Both the position numbers and the translations under genes were made by a program. Of a stretch of DNA of 64,000 nucleotides, positions 1 to 11,941 are shown one piece after another (the first letter of the stretch is position 1; the number at the start of each line of letters is the position of its first letter). The DNA is taken from contig NC_088654.1 in the NCBI RefSeq assembly GCF_964019385.1, forward strand, positions 972,601 to 1,036,600. The letters are read 5' to 3'. This DNA is from Sycon ciliatum. Its lineage: Eukaryota > Porifera > Calcarea > Leucosolenida > Sycettidae. A model generated the notes under the pieces. That model did no database searches and was not told where the DNA came from. It saw only the letters and a program-made list of their open reading frames with translations.

Positions 1-2612
1 ATCATGCCCGCATCCAACACACATCTGGAGTCGTTGTTTGTGTCAGTTCGCATTGCATTGGAGCCAGATGCGTGTAAGCTCCTCGTGAGTTCAGTCTACC
101 GCCCACCGAGCTCTTGCACAGAATTCTGGGAGCAGTACAGTGCCCAGTTGGATGGCATTTTCGTGGACAGCTCTGACCTGCTAGTTCTGGGAGATTTGAA
201 CACGAACATCTAACAACCGACTCTACATCATAATCATCATCTACTTAACCTTGTGCGGAACACCAGCTGCAGAACATTGTCCACGCACCAACTAGAGCGC
301 CGTCAAACACGTGTCTTGGCCTGGCTCTGTTGAACACTACCTTTCCATTGCCCAATCCAACGATCATTCCCATGTCAGATCTTACTGATCACCACCTAGT
401 CCGCCTTGATATTGTAATACCGGAATGGAAGCCGCCAGCAACCCAGAGAACTAAGGTTGTGAGAAAACCAGGAATAGCTTCTATCAACTACTCTCAGTTT
501 AATGCTGACCTGAATGATATCCTCGAGGACTCATCCTCATTTTCAACATTGGACAGTCAAACTTGCCATCTTCTAACGTCTATCGCTGCTGTTACTGATA
601 CGCATGCTCCACCTAAACAAGTTAGACTACCCCTCTGTCCCAAACCTAAGCCTCAACCGTGAGCAACACCAGAGTTGCGGAAACTGCTGCAGCGCAGAAC
701 TACACTGCATCGTAGAGTCCTTTCGCAGCCTGGGAATATGGTTCTTTTAAGAAAGCAACAGTATCGTTCTGTCAGACGCGAGGGGACGCTTCTGAGTAGG
801 AGACTGAAATCCCGTTTCCTGATGCACCAGTTCTCGGCACTCCGACGAAATCCTAGAGGTCAGTGGGCTCTTCTTAACAGTCTGTCTGGCAGGCGGAAAG
901 TAAGAAATCAGCCAATTGCATCTCTCAGTAGTCTCACAGAGACATTTGCTAACATAGTGCACGACATATGTTTACGCCCCAGCCACCCAACATCCAACTA
1001 CTGCTACTCAACTGTCCCATTTTCGACCCCTAACTGTGGCGCACTTCACCACACTGCTCAAAGCAACAAACACAAGTAAGTCACGTGGCTCTGACAACGT
1101 CTTACCAGCCGTACTGAAGCATGGTCGTGATTCCATAGCAGTTTCTCTCACTGATATTATCAATAAATCTCTGAGCACAGGGTGGGTACCAGATATTTTC
1201 AAGAATGCCACAGTCAGCCCAATTTTCAAATCAGGCGATGCAGAAGGCTCTACTAATTACAGACCAGTCTCATTATTTCCCATATGCAGCAAGATATTAG
1301 AACGAGTTGTCTTGGAGCAGCTGATTGCATTCTTTAAGTTACACATTATCATGTACGTGCCTGACAATCAATTTGCCTACCGTACCAACAGCTCGTGTGA
1401 GGACTGCCTAGCGCTAGTGGTCAACGAATGGCTCAAAGCCCTTGATAACAACGAGTACTGCGGCATAGTGTTTGCAGATATGAGCAAAGCTTTTGACCGA
1501 GTTAAGCCTCAAGAGCTCATTGACGAGTTGAAGATGCTTGGCATTGCTGACACTGCACTTGCTTGGTTTGCAAGCTACCTGACCAGACGCGTCCAGCGAG
1601 TAAGAGTAGGGCAACAGCTAGGTGGGGCCCGCCCTTGCACAAGAGGCGTCCCACACAGCTCCGTGCTCGGCCCATTGCTATTAACACCCGTGATGCACCA
1701 CAGTGCTTCCAACATGCATTGAATCAACTTTATGCCGATGATATCATACACAAGTCCATCCAGGCCATCACAACCCAGCTGAGTGATGACCTTGCCGCTC
1801 TGGATCGCTACCTAGATCAGAAGGGACTGGTGTTAAACCTGTCTCAGTTTGTCCTGCTCCGGCGACTGGGCATGGAGCTGCCACCTGGCACCGCAGTCAA
1901 TTGCCGGGGCACTTCCATAGTCCCATCTGCTCACGTTCGGTACTTAGGAATACTGGTCGACGAACATCTGTCTTTCTCAACCCAAGTGGATGCAGTATGT
2001 GCAAATGTCAATAGGAAAGTCAGAGCATTTGTCCACGCAAAGCAGAATATCAGCATTTTTGGCAAACGACTTTTCTATTTATCGATCATTCAGTCCACAT
2101 TTGAGTTTGGCAGCGCTGCATATATTCATTGCTTATCACAAACCCTATATGACAAGCTTCTTACTGCCAGCCGCGTAGCATTAAAGAGAATATTTTCGTT
2201 GGATAGAATTACCCCACCACTCTTCTATACAGTCATACTAACTTGTACGCCCTTGAGAAACACCTCAACTTCAAAACCTATGTATTTGTTTACCGCTGCC
2301 TGAAAAGACTTGCTAGTCCTCTTTTGCGAGACCGCTTTACCTTGCGCGCCCATGGTGCTCGCACTACAGCCACCACCCGTGGCCAAGTCTCTGCTGCTCT
2401 TGTTCTGTCCCCCGATAACACCCGATATGGCTTTAGTGCAATTTCTTATTTGGGCGCTGCCAGGTGGAATACACTTCCACCGGCTTGCCGCATGTCTAGT
2501 TCACCAGCTGAATTTTGCTCATCCATCAAATTATACCTAGGGTTCCCTGTAAAAAGGCACTGATGCCTGTTGGGAATTCCCTAGTTAAGGAAGAATAAAT
2601 AATAATAACGAG
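1..2612 (+). pseudogene. Decayed non-LTR retrotransposon (LINE; endonuclease + RT), 3' part
   Basis: Remnant of a LINE ORF2 spread over all three forward frames. An apurinic-type (EEP) endonuclease fragment lies in 4-213, with the LGDLN motif near 193-207 and a DHHLVRLDI-like end near 390-415. A linker follows in 675-1079. The RT domain (1036-1722) shows NYRPVSLFP, FADMSKAFDRV and a damaged GVPQGS box reading GVPHSS. The catalytic YADD lies just after it in another frame (about 1731-1742). The thumb and C-terminal tail continue to a stop near 2563. Several frameshifts and stops mean no protein can be made. It ends in a short AAT-type repeat at about 2594-2612, as CR1/L2/Jockey-like LINEs often do. 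The element starts before the window. Clade assignment is uncertain; identity as a LINE is secure. Confidence 0.88.
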
Positions 2613-2629
2613 AGAGCTTGGAAGCTCAG

Positions 2630-3350
2630 GGCCCTACGCTATGCTTTTTTGCCTGGATGGCCTAGACAAAAAAAAGCATAGGGATGTTATAAATTCTTTT
2701 AAAAAATCCTTTTTTTAAAGACATAACCTGGGATTCAAACCCGCACTATCGCGCGCCCTGCATGCATCCCCCGATACACTTCGCATACATTTGTTTGTTT
2801 GTGTCACGCCTGGCGCTATCCGTATCTACCGGCAAAAAAATTTTCAATTCTTTTTTTTTCAGGCATATCCTGGGATTCGAGCCCGCACTATCGCCCTACA
2901 TGCATTCCCCCATACACTTCGCATTCATACCCATTCTTCCAAGTTGTTTCACATTGTGATCTTGCATTTGAAAGCCCTATTTGAATATGCATTGTGGCTA
3001 GCCGTCTTTGATGGCACGGTACGGTAGGGGATAGGTACGGGACAGGTACGATCGAGGGTAATACGACACCGTCTCCCGTACCGTACCGTACCATCAAACA
3101 CAGCTGGCCACATACAGCTGCCCGCAATATTCAAATAGGGCTTTCAAACGCAAGATAATAACGTGAAGCAACTTGGAAGAATGGGTATGAATGCGAAGTG
3201 TATGGGGGAATGCATGTAGGGCGATAGTGCGGGTTCGAATCCCAGGATATGCCTGAAAAAAAAATAGGAGAATTGAAAAAATTATAACATCCTATGCTTT
3301 TTTGCCGTCAGATACGGATAGCGCCAGGCGTGACACAAACACACAAACAA
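2630..3350. repeat. Foldback (inverted) repeat with tRNA-like B-box arms
   Basis: A long imperfect palindrome centred near 3058. The left arm (about 2790-3045) is mirrored by 3070-3348, including GTGTCACGCCTGGCGCTATC and an A/T tract. Each arm carries a GGGTTCGAATCCC-like sequence (3228-3246 on plus, 2872-2888 on minus), which matches a Pol III B box. An outer, diverged part of the same sequence starts at 2630. An inner smaller palindrome is built of GTACGGTACGG-type repeats (3017-3100). It is most simply a tRNA-derived SINE or MITE duplicated head to head. No coding capacity was seen. Confidence 0.6.
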
Positions 3351-3423
3351 ATACCAAATTAAAGCTGTGTGGACCCTGGCTAGCGCCAGACGTTACTGAA
3401 GTAACGTCTTCTGCATAGCTACG

Positions 3424-3800
3424 GGAATAAAATTAATTTGAAACTCGGATGTTGAGCCATAAATAAATGAAGAAATGAAAAGGACATATGGATAAGAGTT
3501 TAGAGCAACTCTCCATCACTGTAACTGGATACTATATACAGTCAGAAAGTGCAATAACTAGGCACAAAACTGACAGAGTACTGAGACATTCGACGTCCTG
3601 ACACCTAGCTTCAACACATCTCCGTAGCAATAAAATTAATGATAATAACTAAACCAGATTTTGAACAGTCAGACGTGCACTAGGTTGCACCAGACTGACA
3701 AGGAGTACTGAGACATTCCACGACAGGGAAATGAGCCTGAGCACTGCTCAGTAACGCTAACCAACGGCCTTCCAACTTGGAAGGCTTATAGATATTAGTG
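3424..3800 (+). repeat. Dispersed repeat family A, copy 1
   Basis: Contains a roughly 130-bp sequence starting AAAAGGACATATGGATA (3478) and running through CAACTCTCCATCACTG, GTGCAATAACTAGGCAC and GACGTCCTGACACC. Further on is the perfect palindrome CCTTCCAACTTGGAAGG (3768-3784). The same block recurs at 20394-20566, 30352-30535 (inverted), 53460-53560 (short) and 58585-58830. In several places it abuts Penelope-like fragments. No open frame; class unknown. Confidence 0.6.
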
Positions 3801-5473
3801 TTAATTAGTCTCAGTTTCATGATAATTATAAGCTCACCGACGATTTACAGTAGCTCACCGACGATTTACCACTCCCTCAAGACTGCAATGTTTTCAGCGT
3901 AGCATTATATTTTGCCACTGGAGAATTAGAAGTGGATCCACTAACCAGAGTCTGCGCACCCACTTCAGTCTCTCTCTCCAAAACGCGCTTACAGTAGGTT
4001 TTGGCCCCTGGTGTTACACAGCCATCGAGACACTTGGCTCTGTTCTCCTTGGTCATTTTTTCCTCAGGCAAAAATATTCAGGATCTCGAGAAATCGAGCT
4101 GTGGAGTCGACTTCTTGCTCACACCAGCGATGCTTTTGAAAACATGCCCTGCTATACCGGCTAAAAAAATGGAAGAGAGAACAACATAAACATCGATGGG
4201 GCCTTGGGAAGACTACAGGTGAACAATGAAACATTATTTACTGACATGACTGTTGATCCCGGAGTCAGGTTAAATTTTAGTAAGCTGAGATGGGAATTTC
4301 CCAACTTTTTGCACTTACAACTAGACTTTTGTTCGCAAAAAACAGAGTGCCAGACCGGCTGCGCAGCGCAGAAGGCTAAAGCCTCCTTAATCATTTGTCA
4401 TTTTCAAATGGGTTCAAGCCTGCCCACTTTCTGTCTTGCCAAGGTCAAAAGACGTCTCAGCTCTGCAACGGTTTTGTCGGAGATGATGAATTGTTTCCCA
4501 AGGCAAATGAATCTTTCTACAACGTCAACCACTTCCCCATTGCAGGGTGCATACAGGTTGCATGTAGGGTTCATAGAGTTTTCATAATGAATTAACAGGG
4601 TGTCACTAACTGAAACTGTCATGTACTTTGATGTCGTGTTCAGGTTTATCCAAAACAATAGCCTAACTGTGGATCATCAACTTTGCGGAGCGTTTCCTCA
4701 AGGACGACCAAATATAACCACATTTGAAGCAGACTCTGTAGAATACATACAGAGTAAGCATTCTGTTGGCACATGGGACATTCGAAGCAGTAATAGAGAT
4801 CTTAAGGTTGACTTCGTTTATTGCTGGCTATTTCGGGATATATTTTAGTGCTTTGCCTCATCTGTACAATGAGAACACATTTTATTTTGGAAAGCGATAC
4901 TGTCAGGTCTTAATAATATTATGATCACTGATTTGTTCGTTTGAACGCTCTGGCAAGGTATTTTCGGGCCTGGTTTAAATCCGCCTTTGGGAAATTTATT
5001 TTCCAGTGCTATCAGGTTCCGCATCACGTTCTGTGTGCTTCACTGATGTGTCCACAAAGAACAAAACAGTCCTATCCGCCGAATGAGTAATACTATGATC
5101 CATATGTCCTTTCCCTTTCTAGTAAGTTTCTACAATATAAGTAGTAAAATGTGATCACAATATAAGAGTTCATGATACTGTCTGCTTTGTAGTCGGTCGT
5201 TCATGGTATTTGCCGACTGCTTTCCCGATCCCCGTGCTGCGTGACTAGTGCTCACTTCAAGTAACTACCGGTAGTACCTGGATCAGACCACTGTGTTGCT
5301 GCGAGTGCGCAGCACACAATTTGACTCTGGTGCTAGAACAACGAGCTGTACTAATGTCTGTAGTGCCAGCTTTGCTTAGTTGGCAGTTAGGTTATATTAT
5401 ACTGCTAAGCTGCACTGAAAGTCTGATTCGAATCTTCTGGCTGAAACAGCTTGCTGCCTACAGCATTGGGTAT
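3801..5473. other. Unassigned stretch, no supported gene
   Basis: Open frames exist on both strands: a 127-codon plus frame at 4204-4587, an 82-codon plus frame at 4600-4848 and an 84-codon minus frame at 4404-4658. They overlap, and none has a recognisable domain, a good splice context or a clear start. Some contain scattered cysteines, so a decayed extracellular protein cannot be excluded. Nothing else was recognised here. Confidence 0.4.
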
Positions 5474-5810
5474 TGTTATGAACCCTTTGAGATTCTCTAA
5501 ATATACAAGATCAAACGACCACACGGCACGAAGACAACTCATTCTCTTCCACAGTATATTTCACTTCCTCGAATATAACAACTAACACTAATAATACCAG
5601 CTATTTATGGCATGCAAAACAGCGTACATGCAAAAACATACGCATATAAACAGGACATAGCAGCTTATACAGTAAAACCGTACACAGCACATATAGCGTA
5701 TGCCATGCAGCAACATTAGCGGTACGGCGGAGTCTCGATACAACATTGCAACGATTACAATGCCATAAGCGCGAAGGCCTTTCCCACTTGAGAACTGGTG
5801 GTTTGCAACA
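5474..5810 (-). mobile_element. Solo LTR of the BEL/Pao family, with 5-bp TSD
   Basis: A 337-bp sequence bounded by TG...CA. It closely resembles the reverse complement of the LTRs at 36026-36364 and 43409-43748 (shared GAGAATCTC/TAAAT end, TATTTATGGCATGCAAAAC and GCGCGAAGGCCTTTCCCA blocks). It is flanked by the direct 5-bp duplication GGTAT (5469-5473 and 5811-5815), so it inserted as a full element and was reduced by LTR-LTR recombination. It is more diverged than the other LTRs and therefore older. Confidence 0.9.
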
Positions 5811-5894
5811 GGTATGCTGATTATCTAAATAATTTTGATCGGCTCCCGTAATCCCTTGGTTGTTTCGAATATTTGATGTGTAGTTGTTCGCAAG

Positions 5895-7118
5895 GTGCTG
5901 ACCCGCATCATCACCATGCGTTCACAACAATCTACCACCTCATATGTACGTGAAAGTCAGGCAGGCTTTACACCCGGACGCTCCACGGCTGACGGAGTTT
6001 TCTATACGCGTGTTATGTGCAAACGTGCACTACTCGGTGACTGGAAATACTCTGCCGCACTATTAGACTGTAGCGGAGCATTTCATACCATTGTCCGTGA
6101 GAAGGCGTTGGCGCGATTTTCAGACTCTGGAGCTGCCACTGATGTCGTTGCCACTCTGATCTCGGACACGACGGTGAGAGTGAAACTCAGTTCTCATGCG
6201 CCACCTTGATCTTATACTATTGCACTTATCTTTACCAGCACCAACCACCCAATATGCAGACGACACAACAATCCATGACACGGAGAGGCGAGAAGTCGAG
6301 GAGATTGTGGAGAAATCAAGTGAAAAATTCAAAGAAGATAACCTAATGTTAAATATTCAGAAAACACAATATATGACAGTAACTAAAGCCGACTCCTCTT
6401 GGCGATCTGTCAAGCTGCTTGGCTCTTTGTTAGGGTCCGCAAAGGATATTCAGGCAAGAATAGGTGCTGCGAATAGAGCGTTCGGCTCCATTTCGTGGAA
6501 GCGTCATAAACTGAGCTCCAGACTTTGTATGTTCTCTGCCCTCATTTTGCCTATCCTGTTGTATAACTGCGGACTGTGGGCCCTGACACAGCAACTCAGT
6601 AATCGGCTGGACGCATGGCACCGCAGAAAATTGCGGTACCTGCTTGGTGTGGTGTACCCCCACCACATGTCGAATGCCAAGGTGTACGCCTCAACGCGAC
6701 AAGGCCCAGTCAGCACTACCTGTCGCAGACGTCGGCTGCTCTGGCTGGGCCATGTTGTTCGCGAAGGACGTAACTCAGCGTCCTACCAAGCACTGGAGAT
6801 GGCAATTAATACCCGGGACATCAAGCGCCCACGTGGCCGACCCCATCTCAGATGGATTGACAATATTAAAAGTGATCTAAAGCACGCCAATATTGATATT
6901 TCTGACTGTTTTGAACTGGCTCTAGACAAGAAAGAATGGCTGATGCTTGTGGAAAAATGTGCTGCGCTTGCGTAGTTGTTCTTACTGCGATACGTTCTAA
7001 CAATAATGAGATGCCTTTTGTCGGCTCTTCTGCCTGGATTTCGTTGACAGATGCGTTAAGCCCATGGATCCTTCCATGAGTGACATGCGAACTGTAACTA
7101 TTATTATTATTATTATAT
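5895..7118 (+). pseudogene. Second LINE reverse transcriptase remnant
   Basis: A frame at 5895-6209 reads into palm-type residues (SQAGFTPGRST, then LDCSGAFHTI in place of the usual FDVSKAFDTV). A second frame, 6196-6975, continues after an internal deletion with QYADDTTIHDT (the RT catalytic YADD) and a thumb/linker. It ends in a C-terminal region rich in RRRLLWLGHV and RPRGRPHLRWID motifs. That C-terminal signature is typical of RTE-like and R4/Dong-like LINEs. The block from the GVPQGS motif is missing. The 3' flank ends in a short TTA repeat (about 7099-7117). Non-functional. Confidence 0.82.
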
Positions 7119-8099
7119 GGCAACACTTGCTGTGTAGCTTTCGACTTTGTAGTTCTCGGCTGCAGTTTATTAGTGGAATAGTACTTCAAATACAATATGC
7201 ATAATTTGCACGTAATAGTCATGCACAACCATGTATGTCCGCGACCTTTGACCCTCTGTACGTCAACGTCAACAATCTGTACAATGTCATGACTGTATCA
7301 TTTGAGAGGTTTAGCATGCCGAATTTCGGAATGTTTTTGGGCTGTGCTTTTCCGAAAAATGTGATTGCCAAAACGGCATTTTCAGTGTTTTGCAACCCGA
7401 ATATCGTATTCGACTTCGTTTCGAAGAGTTGCCATGCAAAACAAAATGAGCGTCAAAGGTGACAAAACCGAAAACGTTTTGCGATTGAGGCCTGCTGGTC
7501 CAACGGCAGCAGCGTGTGGTCTCTGACGAGCTTCCTAATGATACTAGCAAACTTTTGGTCAGACGAGGCTAGAACTTTTGCAGTCTCCTAGAATCCCACA
7601 GAGCCGCGAACAAAGGGTTTGAGCACAAAATAGGAGTTACCTGAGCAGGATCTATTCCATGTGCAGGTCAAACCGAATTTGGGTGCGGTTCGAAGACGAG
7701 GACGAACGGACGGTGGACTGAGTGATCCAACAGCTGAAGGCAAGGTTGGCGAACTACTGTCTTGTACTGTCAGTAGGCTTCATGGCAGAGAAAGATGGAG
7801 TATGAGAAGATCAGGTCAACATGGGGAGATCAGCGAGAGCAGCAAAAACCAGCAAAAACCAAAACTATATACTTGGGAAATTAATTTTTTTTAAACTGTG
7901 ATCAGCGAGAGCAGCAGAAAACAAAAATACACACATGTTCAAATGTGCGCTCCCAACCAGAAAAGAGCCGAGAATGTATTTTTGGAAAACCATGCAGTTT
8001 CGCCAAAACACTTCCGAAAGTTCGACTACTGTTTCGACTCCTGCCACCACATTCCAGAAATAATTCCGAAATTCGGAATGCAAAAACTCTTTAGTATTA
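7119..8099. other. No gene; possible AT-rich inverted repeat remnant
   Basis: No frame here resembles a known protein. A self-complementary motif (GCCGAATTTCGGAAT near 7318-7332; ATTCCGAAATTCGGAAT near 8064-8080) occurs near both ends and may mark a degraded MITE-like element. The segment 7838-7920 contains a short duplicated GATCAGCGAGAGCAGC. Nothing more can be supported. Confidence 0.3.
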
Positions 8100-8524
8100 A
8101 GCGGGACTCACAAAAGCTTTTTTGCGATGCGACACGCGATGCAACAGGCGCGAAACCGGGAAAACCCCAAATCGCAGCCTTGTAGCACCCCACGCAACTG
8201 CCGCAACTGGGCCATGGCAGGCCATCGCAGAAGTTGAGCTTGGCTCAACTTTTGCGACGCGATGCGATGCGACAAGCGATTTGGCGTACGATTTTGACAT
8301 TTTCTACAGCAAAATTGTACAAAGGTTCAAAACTTGCCTGTAAATTTGTACAAGTTGTATCAAACCGCGCGAATATCATGGTGACGTAGCCAAATCAGCA
8401 AGATGTTGTCGCATCACTGACTTCTTCTCTGAATGGTATTTCGCGAGTTCGCATCGCACGCGTCCGTCGCAGATCGCGTCGCATCGCATGTCGCATCGCA
8501 AAAAAAGCTTCTGTGAATCCCGCT
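8100..8524. mobile_element. PIF/Harbinger-like MITE (TIRs, TTA target duplication)
   Basis: A 425-bp non-coding element with imperfect terminal inverted repeats of about 35 bp. The left starts AGCGGGACTCACAAAAGC; the right ends in CTGTGAATCCCGCT. It is flanked by the 3-bp duplication TTA (8097-8099 and 8525-8527), the TWA target typical of PIF/Harbinger elements. The interior repeats GCGATGCGAC-type units close to both ends. No transposase is encoded; mobilisation would need an autonomous relative elsewhere. Confidence 0.8.
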
Positions 8525-9040
8525 TTACAGTACAGTACTCAGAGGTTTTTCAAGTTTTATTTGTTGAAGTAAATTGTTGACGGTTCTTTTTTTGTTAGGA
8601 CTGTTTTGATAATTTCTGTTTCGCCTATTCTGCAGTTGCATGCGTATAAGTATCTCATTCCAGCCCGTCCCTATTTCTTCTTTCCATTTGGCAAATGCTG
8701 GTTTTTATACATTATATAAATACTCAAAGCTGACCCATAAATGCTCTGCATTCGGAATCGTCACCTGTTGGGAATATATTGATGATGAGCTTAGTGGAGG
8801 TCTTCGCGAGCAAGCGGAGATCATGACTAAGCAGTGTTATAAGCGGGTAGTTTATTGTGATGTATCTTTTGCATATCTTATTCATAGCGTTATTTGAGAA
8901 GTGTGGAAGATGATGCATGTCGATGATGGGCCGCATCGGCTGCCGCAGCAGCCGTCCATACTAACCATATCTCTGTTGGGCCCACGTCCAATAATTGCAG
9001 TTCATTATCCAACGATTTTAGCTTGTTTTCGTTCTTGCAG
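8525..9040. other. No feature recognised (intron or intergenic)
   Basis: AT-rich DNA with no protein-like frame and no repeat structure that could be supported. It immediately precedes the splice acceptor of the exon at 9041, so it may be intron of that gene. Confidence 0.4.
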
Positions 9041-9151
9041 ATCTCAATTCAACATTTTGTTCCCAAAGCTGTGACAATGCACCAAAAGGAGAGTTTACTT
9101 GCAACACTGGCTATAGATGTATCGGTGCTTTATGGAACTATACATGCCACA
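9041..9151 (+). CDS. Single cysteine-rich exon, likely extracellular (CCP/EGF-like) module
   Basis: A 111-bp exon bounded by a pyrimidine-rich acceptor (GTTCTTGCAG, ending at 9040) and a consensus donor (GTAAGTA at 9152). Both introns are phase 1: 2 + 36 codons + 1. The 36-residue translation has six cysteines, with CSQSC near the start and GEFTCNTGYRC then ALWNYTC at the end. The GxFxCxxGYxC...W...C arrangement resembles sushi/CCP or EGF-like folds. Symmetric 1-1 exons are characteristic of shuffled extracellular modules. No other exon of the same gene was identified in the window, so the gene is either much larger, decayed or a captured fragment. The domain type is not certain. Confidence 0.55.
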
Positions 9152-9462
9152 GTAAGTACCTGCTGTTAGAACACCAATCTATACATGCCAAAGTAAGTAC
9201 CTACTGTTAGAACACCCTCTATACATGCCAAAGTAAGTACCTACTGTTAGAACACACCTCTATACATGCCAAAGTAAGTACCTACTGTTAGAACACCACT
9301 CTATACATGCCAAAGTAAGTACCTACTGTTAGAACACCCCTCTATACATGCCAAAGTAAATACCTACTGTTAGAACACCACTCTATACATGCCAAACTAA
9401 GTACCTACTGTTAGAACACCACTCTATACATGCCAAAGCAAGTACCTACTGTTAGAACAACC
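9138..9462 (+). repeat. 40-bp minisatellite that multiplies the exon's splice donor
   Basis: About eight tandem units of roughly 40-41 bp, each beginning TATACATGCCA and continuing through AAGTACCT and CTGTTAGAACACC. The first unit is the 3' end of the preceding exon plus its intron start. Four further units keep a perfect GTAAGTA donor. The last three are altered to GTAAATA, CTAAGTA and GCAAGTA. The array therefore places a row of candidate 5' splice sites after the authentic one. Confidence 0.85.
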
Positions 9463-10780
9463 CGTTTAAAAGTGAACAGTTTTATCAGGGTCCCTAGACT
9501 TAAGCCCTACGAAGAATTGTGTTGGTCCCACGTCTCTCCTACCACAAGTTTAGACTTGGGGAGTGGTTTTATACCTCAGGAGTCACGCGACGAGAACATG
9601 CTATATAGACACATTCCTGCCATATTGCAGGGTAAAGCTAGCGCAAAAGGAGTCGGTCAAAGGTTTAGGGATCATAAAAGGGCACACTTGATCTCACAAT
9701 GGCAATTGTCGAGCGGGATTATTCTTCGTATGCTTCTTTATAGGTCTCAGCTAATAATCAGTTTCTGGTTTAGGTGAAGCGTAGAGAAATCCCCATTTCA
9801 AAGCAAAGATGAAGCTCTCTGTACTAGGTGGCACCCACAATGAAAATGCCTCTGCATATGCTGGGTATCAATCAAATCAGGCAAAAAACTGACCAGTTTG
9901 AAATGGGAAATTCCCAGTACACATTTCACGTGAGTTACGTGCATGGAAGGGAGTCTCACAATGATATACACGAGTTCTGTCCCTTGACGACAACGAAACT
10001 CGAACGTTGCAGGATCATAAATTAATCTGACCCCTGTTCTTATTTCCCGCCTCTGCAAAGGATACGTCCGTCCCTCCGTCGAGTATGCTTCACCTCTTTG
10101 AAACAACGAACTGAACATAGGAAACATTGACACTTTGAAGTATTGTAAGCATGCATGGTAAGGCAGTATGTACATGGTCGAAAAGTGTGCATTCCTCACG
10201 GCATGGAAAACGTGTTTGTAGCTGCTGAATGGGAAAGTCTTGCATAGCGGCAGCACATACAGTGCTTCGAACTGTTCTACCATATCACGCGCCAATACCC
10301 CAATACCCTCATAGTTTTATCTAAGAGTGCACAACATCCAAACCTTTACCTCCTAGCCACTCACACTGGTCTCTCTGTTTCCGCTCCACTCTGCTACATT
10401 CCATGATCATCACATGGAACTCACTGCCTGCCGCGATTAGGATGATCTGAAACCTGTAGTGTACATGTATTTTAGCCGCCACGTCCCATTTCCACAAGTA
10501 AAGATTTTTTTTAGCGAGGAATCACAACAGTAATTTTTTTCACAGTCCATTTCAAAACTATCAAGAGTCCAAAATCAAGTATAGATTCCCTTCTCGAGAT
10601 TTTCTCACTTCCTGAGTATCCTCCTTCTTTACAAGTACCCTTTGCGTTTGCTTCTACTGAAAAGGGAAGTATACCCTGAAAATGTTTCACCTTGAATTCT
10701 TTTATTCTCACGATGGCCTGTGGCCAATAAGAGAAAAATAATTTCAGGCACGGGGATCAGATACAGAGAGATCAAAGTTT
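9463..10780. other. No supported gene; possible LINE 3' scrap near 10300-10450
   Basis: Open frames of 115 codons (9430-9777, plus) and 165 codons (9798-10295, minus) have no recognised motif. A short plus-strand stretch near 10410-10440 reads MIITWNSLPAAI, which resembles the C-terminal end of many LINE ORF2 proteins, so part of this DNA may be a LINE tail. Confidence 0.35.
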
Positions 10781-10784
10781 AGCT

Positions 10785-11185
10785 GCTTGCTGAGGCAGTA
10801 GCGATGGCAATACTAATTGGGAGTTTATCTGGTAGGCTGGGCGCAATGGAGCTATAGATGTGCTGAGCAATGTGAGCAAGTACATACGGAAGAGATGCCA
10901 AGTGGTAGGATGTTTGCTTTGAAATCTCGTCTGGGGTTGATTTGCCGGAGGCTGAGTGGGATGCTATTAAAGAGATCAAGAGAAGCATAGATGGGGGAGT
11001 CTCTTAGCCGGTTTGTACGTGTTGTGGGTAGCTCAAAGATTCGGGGGAAGCTGAGCGTGCGAAATGGGTTGTATTCGGGGTAGGTGAATTGCAAGAAGGT
11101 GTGGTGGTGCATATCTATGATGCAGGCTATGTGCAAGAAGGATATGGGAGAGGGTACGGCGGCTACTGAGTGATGGCCATTTGAG
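10785..11185 (-). pseudogene. LINE ORF2 C-terminal fragment
   Basis: Read on the minus strand, 11136-10852 gives a stretch ending TNRLRDSPIYASLDLFNSIP, followed by SLRQINPRRDF. This is the WN(S/L)LP-type C-terminal tail common to Jockey/CR1-like LINE ORF2 proteins. Upstream, on its 5' side, it is interrupted by a foldback repeat of the same family that interrupts the LINE in the large inverted arms. Only the tail survives. Confidence 0.6.
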
Positions 11186-11750
11186 TCGCCTTGTAGTCTT
11201 TGTTGTGCTGAGTCGAATGGTCTTGGTCCAAGGAAGCTGAGACGCTCCCCTTCTCCTTGATTTCCAATCTAATTCGCTCACTTCCACCGAAACTGGATGA
11301 CTGCGCCCTACTAGATGGGGATTTGTATGCAAAAGTCACTAAAAGCGGCGTTGAAGCCTTGAACCTTTGAGTTGAACCTTGGTGTGCACGTTGTAGCCTG
11401 TATGCATGTTGACCAGGTGAGTGGTATACGCATGAGCACTTGACCGCTTACTCACCTGTGTTCGATTGGGAATAAGGGTGGAAAGCTGCATCGCGTTCGG
11501 ACCAAACCCAGTCGACTCAGCGTCCACAAGACTATAGGATATCGACCAATCCCGGTCATGCGTGCTTTTATAAGAATGAAGCGGTGCTTTTAGTGACATT
11601 TTCCATACATACATCACCATCTAGTAGGGCACAGTCACCCAGTTTCGGTGAAAGTGCGCGAGTTCGATTGGAAATACAGGAGGAAGGGAGCGTCTCAGCT
11701 TACTCGGACCAAGACCATTCTCTGAGAATACCAAAGTATGTGAACACGTC
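11186..11750. repeat. Partial copy of the foldback element family (arms of 34745-35605 type)
   Basis: The left part (about 11195-11340) shares GTGCTGAGTCGAATGGTCTT and CGCCCTACTAGATGGGGATT with the complete foldback element at 34745-35605. The right part (11585-11740) is its inverted partner, including CACCATCTAGTAGGGC and GACCAAGACCATTC. The centre is shortened relative to the 861-bp complete copies. Non-coding. Confidence 0.7.
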
Positions 11751-11909
11751 GATCCCTACGATTTCACACTAAGTTTGCAGGTAAGTTCCCTTTGGGGTGT
11801 AAACCGACTAAGCAAAGCCCTTGAAAAGGTTTCTGAAGGCAAACTTGACATTTCCATAATAGCACCCGTACAAAATGGTCGAAAATCATTATATTTATGG
11901 TATGGTATG

Positions 11910-11913
<4 letters not shown>

Positions 11914-11941
<28 letters not shown>

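Noticed and set aside
4204-4848. Secreted cysteine-containing protein gene
   Set aside because: Overlapping frames on both strands, no signal peptide, no domain, no credible splice sites.
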